Part shown: positions 44,101 to 47,188 of the stretch, piece by piece
Layout: the number at the start of each line of letters is the position of its first letter
Position numbering within the stretch: position 1 is the first letter of the stretch
Assembly (NCBI GenBank): GCA_959608625.1
Contig: CAUHQV010000018.1
Location: 1 to 47,188, forward strand
Origin: an uncultured Flavobacteriales bacterium
Lineage (GTDB): Bacteria; Bacteroidota; Bacteroidia; Flavobacteriales; UBA1820
Direction of reading: 5' to 3'
Length of the DNA stretch: 47,188 bases
Notes under the pieces: generated by a model
Seen by the model: only the letters and a program-made list of their open reading frames with translations
Databases searched by the model: none
What the model was told of the DNA's origin: nothing
Position numbers and translations under genes: made by a program

Positions 44101-46739
44101 CCCGTTTTTCGCAAAACCTCGCATTTATACTCATTGGGTTCCCCGTCCACGGGAGCAAAATAAGCTTCGCCGCCTTCGACCGGAGAAAGGGTATCATTCC
44201 TGCCTGCGGCCAGGGAAAATTTGAGTATCCCGGGATATTCGACGGTAAGGTCTTGAAATGCCGTTGCGGTCGAGTACACCGTGCCTGTGACCGTTGTATT
44301 GGTAAAAATCCCTGAGGCTGAGGCTCCGCCCGATACGTTTATTGCCTGTCCCGATTTAGGAGAAATGAGGTCTGCCAGGGATTCTATATCCTCGTTCTGA
44401 AATACAATATGACTATCTACTCCCTGAAGTAAATTTCCCTGGATTTTAAAGTTAGCAATACTCGCGGCACCCGCCACTACCTGATCGGCGTCGATCAGGC
44501 CGGTGTTTATTTTCCCATCGGTGATCAACGTTCCCTCCACGCCTTTGTCGTCCCGGAAAACCGCATCGGAAGAAAAAACGATCCGCCCGCCGATCTCTCC
44601 CTTGTCCAGGTCGAAATAAGCCTTACCGGCTGTGGCAGAGATGCGGCCGGTGGTGATCTCCCGGCCGTTTATCGTACTGCTGCCATACGTAAGGGAGACC
44701 CGCCGGAAACCGTCCTGAGCACTGGAAAGTACCCCTACCGAAAAATGGTAAAAATCCGCATCGGCATCGTACCGCAAAGCCTCGGGGGTTACGACCATCG
44801 TCCCCCCGCTTCCCTTCTTTTGGCACCGGGCGTAAATGTGGTAGACCATGTCGTCCTTCAACCCACCTACCTGCCCCGGGAGCAGCGACCACACTTTATT
44901 TTCCGTACGGTCCAATCCCAAATGCGTCAGGACACCTTCGGAAAAACCGACCGCCGAGACATCCCCGTTCAGATCGGGCGTAAAGATCACTCCGTCCAGC
45001 AGGAACTGCTGGGATAGAGCCCCCACGGCGATCATTTTTGTCTCCACCGTCTCAGGACGCAAACGGCCGTCCACGAAATACCCGTCCGTATCGAATGTCA
45101 TTTCCAGCAGCTCGGCCGTAGTGCGCAGGTTCCGCCGCGCCCGGGCCGGGTCGGACAAATCGTTTATCTTGATGATCTTCTGGGTGTCTTTCTCGCTCTT
45201 CACAATCTGCGTGACTACCGACGAAGGCGCCGAATCCGACAGGCCGAGCGTATAGCCGAACGGATTGTACAAGTCGACCGACACGGACGATATTTTCACC
45301 GCCACCGTATGTTCACCCAAACCCTCGCTAGCCACATCTATGAGGTCTTCGTCTTTTATATTGACATAATCCCCGGCTCGGAAAGCCGGCGCATACCCCG
45401 CATTGGGGAAATGCTCTTTCACGAAAACAGAATCCATTTCCAGGGCATACGAGTACAGTTTTTTATAAAGCTGCCCGTATTTTTCCAGGGCCCGATCCGC
45501 CAGTTTGCTTTCGGCCTCGGCCACATAGGTGTCGGGCAATGCAATGTTGAGCAGCACATACGTATCGCCCGCCCCGATCCGGAACGCCTCGTCGTCCTGC
45601 GAAGGATAACGGTAGTCGTTCTCGTCCGTAAAAGGGACGAGGGTGAACGTCTTGGTGAGCGAATTATACCCTGCCAAGGAAAACTCATACCCGCCCAAAT
45701 TGCCCGTATTGAACCGGATGGTAGGGGTAGCCGACCCCAGGATATATTTGGAATCCCCCTTCTCGTCCTTTTCATTCAGGTCGAACATATCCTGGTCGGT
45801 AAATTTCAATTCGTCCGTCCCGTCCACCGCGCTGACCGTTCCCCGGCGGGAAGGGAATATCTCGTCGAAGACTACCGCCCCTTCGCTCAGCCCGAACCGT
45901 TCCACCAGCGCATCGTCCTGCACGTACAACCCGTCCCGCACCAAAGGAGAAACATGCTTTTCCGGCAGGGCCAGCCGGCGGCGCCCATCCCGGTATTTGG
46001 TTCCAAGATTGCCGGAAGCCCCATAAGCATACAAACGCGTAACTAATGTAGTATCCGCATTCCTGTCCCGGGTAAGTGTATACAGGCCGTTGCCCCGGCC
46101 GTATGCGAACACATATTCGTAGACATTACGCCCTATCCGGCCCACCTCAATCACATGGGCCCCGTTCTCCGCTCCGATCCGGAACTCCGCATCCCACTCC
46201 TGGCAGACTGTATTGAGGGCTGAAAGCACGTTCTCCGACGAGAACGAAAGGGTTTTGCACTGTTCGTAATCGGGTTTAAAAGCGCTGTCCGCCCCCGTAT
46301 TCACTGCTTTCCACGCCCAGCTCCCTTTTCCATATACCCGGCACATATTGGATACCAAGAGGTCCATCAACCGGGCAAATTCGCCCGTATAGTCGAACTC
46401 CGTCTCGTTCACCGTTTCTTTTCCCCCCGCGAATTCGTTGACCATCACCACCTTCGACAGGTCGTATTTCGCGCTTTCCCACACTACAGTATAGGTCAGG
46501 TAGCGCCGGCCCGTGCGCTGGACTTTGGGCGGCGAATTCAGGAAATAGGTCTTGCCTAATACCCGCAGTTTATCGCCTACTGTAAATTCAATGGGTTCTG
46601 CGGATTCCACCGTTAGCGTAACGGTATCTTCTCCCATCAGTTCATCTTTCATTACCGCGCTTTTTACCGCACGCAAAGGCTTTTTGCTGTTCAACGGCAC
46701 AAATGTGCCGTCGGCCTTCTCGATATTTATTTCCGTCAT
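41166..46739 (-). CDS. Giant phage tail protein: baseplate-hub-like N-terminus with tail-fibre repeats
   Basis: This 1857-residue protein has no signal peptide. Residues about 1-550 look like a baseplate hub or tail-associated (Tal-like) region (FTVGDKLRVLGKTYFLNSPP, VLSALNTVCQEWDAEFRIG, FRAGDYVNIKDEDLIDVA). A middle part (about 560-1000) has features of phage tail-tip proteins (VFRDDKGVEGTLITDGKINT, GLIDADQVVAGAASIANFKI). Another stretch near 1100 (AFSGNYNDLSNKPSIPAKIS) is typical of tail-fibre shafts. Three 22-residue repeats of the form VGxAxxDxxGxxIxxxYxxK occur in the last third, and the end is a probable receptor-binding head. No terminase, capsid, portal, tape-measure or integrase gene is in view on either side, so this is either a prophage remnant or a captured tail module. 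Confidence 0.8.
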   Translation of the reverse strand: MTEINIEKADGTFVPLNSKKPLRAVKSAVMKDELMGEDTVTLTVESAEPIEFTVGDKLRVLGKTYFLNSPPKVQRTGRRYLTYTVVWESAKYDLSKVVMVNEFAGGKETVNETEFDYTGEFARLMDLLVSNMCRVYGKGSWAWKAVNTGADSAFKPDYEQCKTLSFSSENVLSALNTVCQEWDAEFRIGAENGAHVIEVGRIGRNVYEYVFAYGRGNGLYTLTRDRNADTTLVTRLYAYGASGNLGTKYRDGRRRLALPEKHVSPLVRDGLYVQDDALVERFGLSEGAVVFDEIFPSRRGTVSAVDGTDELKFTDQDMFDLNEKDEKGDSKYILGSATPTIRFNTGNLGGYEFSLAGYNSLTKTFTLVPFTDENDYRYPSQDDEAFRIGAGDTYVLLNIALPDTYVAEAESKLADRALEKYGQLYKKLYSYALEMDSVFVKEHFPNAGYAPAFRAGDYVNIKDEDLIDVASEGLGEHTVAVKISSVSVDLYNPFGYTLGLSDSAPSSVVTQIVKSEKDTQKIIKINDLSDPARARRNLRTTAELLEMTFDTDGYFVDGRLRPETVETKMIAVGALSQQFLLDGVIFTPDLNGDVSAVGFSEGVLTHLGLDRTENKVWSLLPGQVGGLKDDMVYHIYARCQKKGSGGTMVVTPEALRYDADADFYHFSVGVLSSAQDGFRRVSLTYGSSTINGREITTGRISATAGKAYFDLDKGEIGGRIVFSSDAVFRDDKGVEGTLITDGKINTGLIDADQVVAGAASIANFKIQGNLLQGVDSHIVFQNEDIESLADLISPKSGQAINVSGGASASGIFTNTTVTGTVYSTATAFQDLTVEYPGILKFSLAAGRNDTLSPVEGGEAYFAPVDGEPNEYKCEVLRKTGEGTYEPIDTFRPSGNGTIASPRYFDRNIYVAAAGDYRIRFVMESTDRIYWERRPEGWENNFPILTTELSVAITGQSSADRGHIYFAGSSALTKIGTDGLYSFWSLYNYLYFSQSEGLKIKAGTTLSSPNGEYSLTVNDNGISISGPTGTNASNNTVDFTVAGTRVNIATGEKLSVAFGKIARFLSDLKAVAFSGNYNDLSNKPSIPAKISQLSNDIGFITKSVSDLANYYLKIQTYTRDEVQALIAAVKTASFQVVSALPATGQGNIIYLIPKQGIAPDTHDEYIWVENTWELIGNTKVDLSSKLDKTGDASDTTVTFVQESGEPASGGALHSIIGRIAKKIADIVSGAIKVSKANLAMNLQSDKNLYLGYDGADGIDNPHVILGATATDGYNQSIIKRILPFNLTVGRAVNDENGNNIPKTYAKKDEVTAVKVGGRNYITSLRDNWEGGIVGSDGTITTGNNYNQVTKDYQDIAFLAGKTATASINPDDVISGPERLKLSFRIAFYTLDYLFISYESSDYNIAYKTFTIPDNAAYCKVAVGVGVYGYVAGNFDKIRFQLEQGNKETDYSPAPQDLPRINGEYSAMKVGKATADGEGNKIPDTYAAKTGTYPNMNVGDSQKFAGMNTLEAGLLNIGTYPGNIGHSNNYVELISDIADTENVMFVMRLTGGSYSFGYVLDLTLMGYAYKDGGAIMISSLGGYNTWWNSAAANADKIFAYMRGGKLCIAVQVPEVYARLSGAIYAGKDVIMVNRIMGSTQRSHDYIVNTAGNNIKWTVKPSTASLAVVDGGAYPNLTVGKADRDGTGLNIQNNYLRRTYVRPGATWSGVGWRRIYVAGNADNPGGTVMLNIATLYWNTPSQLLSLLISAGPRDVIMQQFNGCYNVPISKVRVCRKSNAVWCVDVYCNDARNNSIYANQCGGDGYIVDTEMLNPPVDGYTVTEFDIKAGDRVMQLSEKPGVYLARPSAPKDGDIVVAVTD
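41655..41720 (-). repeat. Tail-fibre repeat, copy 3 (22 codons)
   Basis: It encodes a unit starting LTVGKADRDGTGLNI and ending NNYLRR, aligned without gaps to the units at 42279 and 42822. Like copy 2 it is in a context of YPN followed by the repeat. Confidence 0.7.
42279..42344 (-). repeat. Tail-fibre repeat, copy 2 (22 codons)
   Basis: It encodes a unit starting MKVGKATADGEGNKI and ending PDTYAAK; same length and spacing of Gly, Asp, Ile and Tyr as the other two copies. Confidence 0.7.
42822..42887 (-). repeat. Tail-fibre repeat, copy 1 (22 codons)
   Basis: It encodes a unit starting LTVGRAVNDENGNNI and ending PKTYAKK. The three copies lie about 480 and 560 bases apart in the fibre part of the tail gene. 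Confidence 0.7.
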
Positions 46740-46937
46740 TTTTTCCTGCTATTGATTTTTTATCCGCGCCACGTTTCCCGGGCCTTTTCCCACAAATATA
46801 ATAATCAAAAAAGAAATAAACAAATTTATTTTCCCGATCGACAGGACTTTTTTAACCATCTGCGAAACCTTTTGCGTAATTTTCGGGTCAAATGTGTAGA
46901 AGTTTATGCATTTCTTACTCATGAATTATACTATCGC

Positions 46938-47188
46938 ATGAAAGGTCTTCTAAAAATTTCCCTCTTTTTCACGCTGGAGATAGTCCTGCTGGCCGGCTGT
47001 TCACCCGAACCACAGGAAAGAAACACAATCCGTTTTGCTTCCCTCGAGAAGAAAGCGCTGGGCGATTTCCCGGACGAGCGCATAGAATCCCGGACTTTCA
47101 TCAAATTCGATTCGACCTATCCCTAATTCCTGTTCAACGACGTAGATCACTTAAAAATACAAAACGGCCGCATATACCTGTTGTTCTG
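46938..47188 (+). pseudogene. Lipoprotein gene (6-bladed-propeller-like) with in-frame stop, partial at window edge
   Basis: From the ATG at 46938 the frame encodes a lipoprotein signal (LFFTLEIVLLAGC) and about 45 mature residues, then meets a TAA at 47124-47126. Directly after this stop the same frame stays open to the window end and reads FLFNDVDHLKIQNGRIYLLF, the kind of sequence seen at the first blade of Bacteroidetes six-bladed beta-propeller lipoproteins. The gene therefore looks interrupted by a single nonsense change, unless it is a sequencing error or a genuine 62-residue lipoprotein. The rest lies outside the window. The 198 bases upstream (46740-46937) are AT-rich and show no further gene. 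Confidence 0.5.

Noticed and set aside
40049..46739. A tailocin or contractile injection system
   Set aside because: Only a hub/fibre gene and its partner are present; no sheath, tube, baseplate wedge, tape measure or ATPase genes are visible.

Overview
The window looks like chromosomal DNA of a gut-type Bacteroidales bacterium. The evidence is a SusC/SusD pair, a fused SecDF, a cobalamin riboswitch ahead of a surface lipoprotein, a fimbrillin-like/DUF4465 lipoprotein, a second-type LpxD, and promoter elements of the Bacteroidetes form (TAnnTTTG at -7). The fairly high GC and gene content would suit a Rikenellaceae/Alistipes-like genome, but the family-level placement is a guess. No tRNA, rRNA, CRISPR array or insertion sequence was recognised.

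Layout. 1-5709 (minus): an operon of a phosphoesterase/beta-propeller protein, a SusC porin and the start of a SusD lipoprotein. 6096-6797 (minus): a LytTR regulator with a degenerate receiver. 7005-10850 (plus): a three-gene amino-sugar cassette of an HGSNAT/NagX-like membrane acetyltransferase, a NodB-like deacetylase and a GH9 hydrolase, ending in a terminator. 11005-13296 (plus): a cobalamin riboswitch, a 43-codon ORF and a fimbrillin-like/DUF4465 lipoprotein.

13506-27168 is the most coherent block. A seven-gene minus-strand operon encodes a MurNAc/GlcNAc kinase, MurQ, two tandem GHL10 (DigH-like) hydrolases, an AmpG-like permease, AnmK and a D-lactate-dehydrogenase-like FAD/Fe-S protein. 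Divergent from it is a gene fusing NagZ to a serine beta-lactamase-fold domain that may act like Bacillus AmiE. Together they could form a complete peptidoglycan salvage route: cut glycan and muropeptides, import, phosphorylate MurNAc or anhydroMurNAc to MurNAc-6P, split it with MurQ to GlcNAc-6P and D-lactate, then oxidise the D-lactate.

27241-39931 is mostly housekeeping and transport: a SulP anion transporter, SecDF, a small conserved-looking hypothetical, LpxD, a PiT phosphate transporter with a PhoU-like tail, a biotin-dependent carboxyltransferase (PycB/OadA type) and a POT peptide transporter. 40049-46739 (minus) holds two phage tail genes, including a 1857-residue tail/fibre protein, with no other phage genes in view. 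The window ends in a short lipoprotein gene at 46938 that appears to be interrupted by a stop codon.
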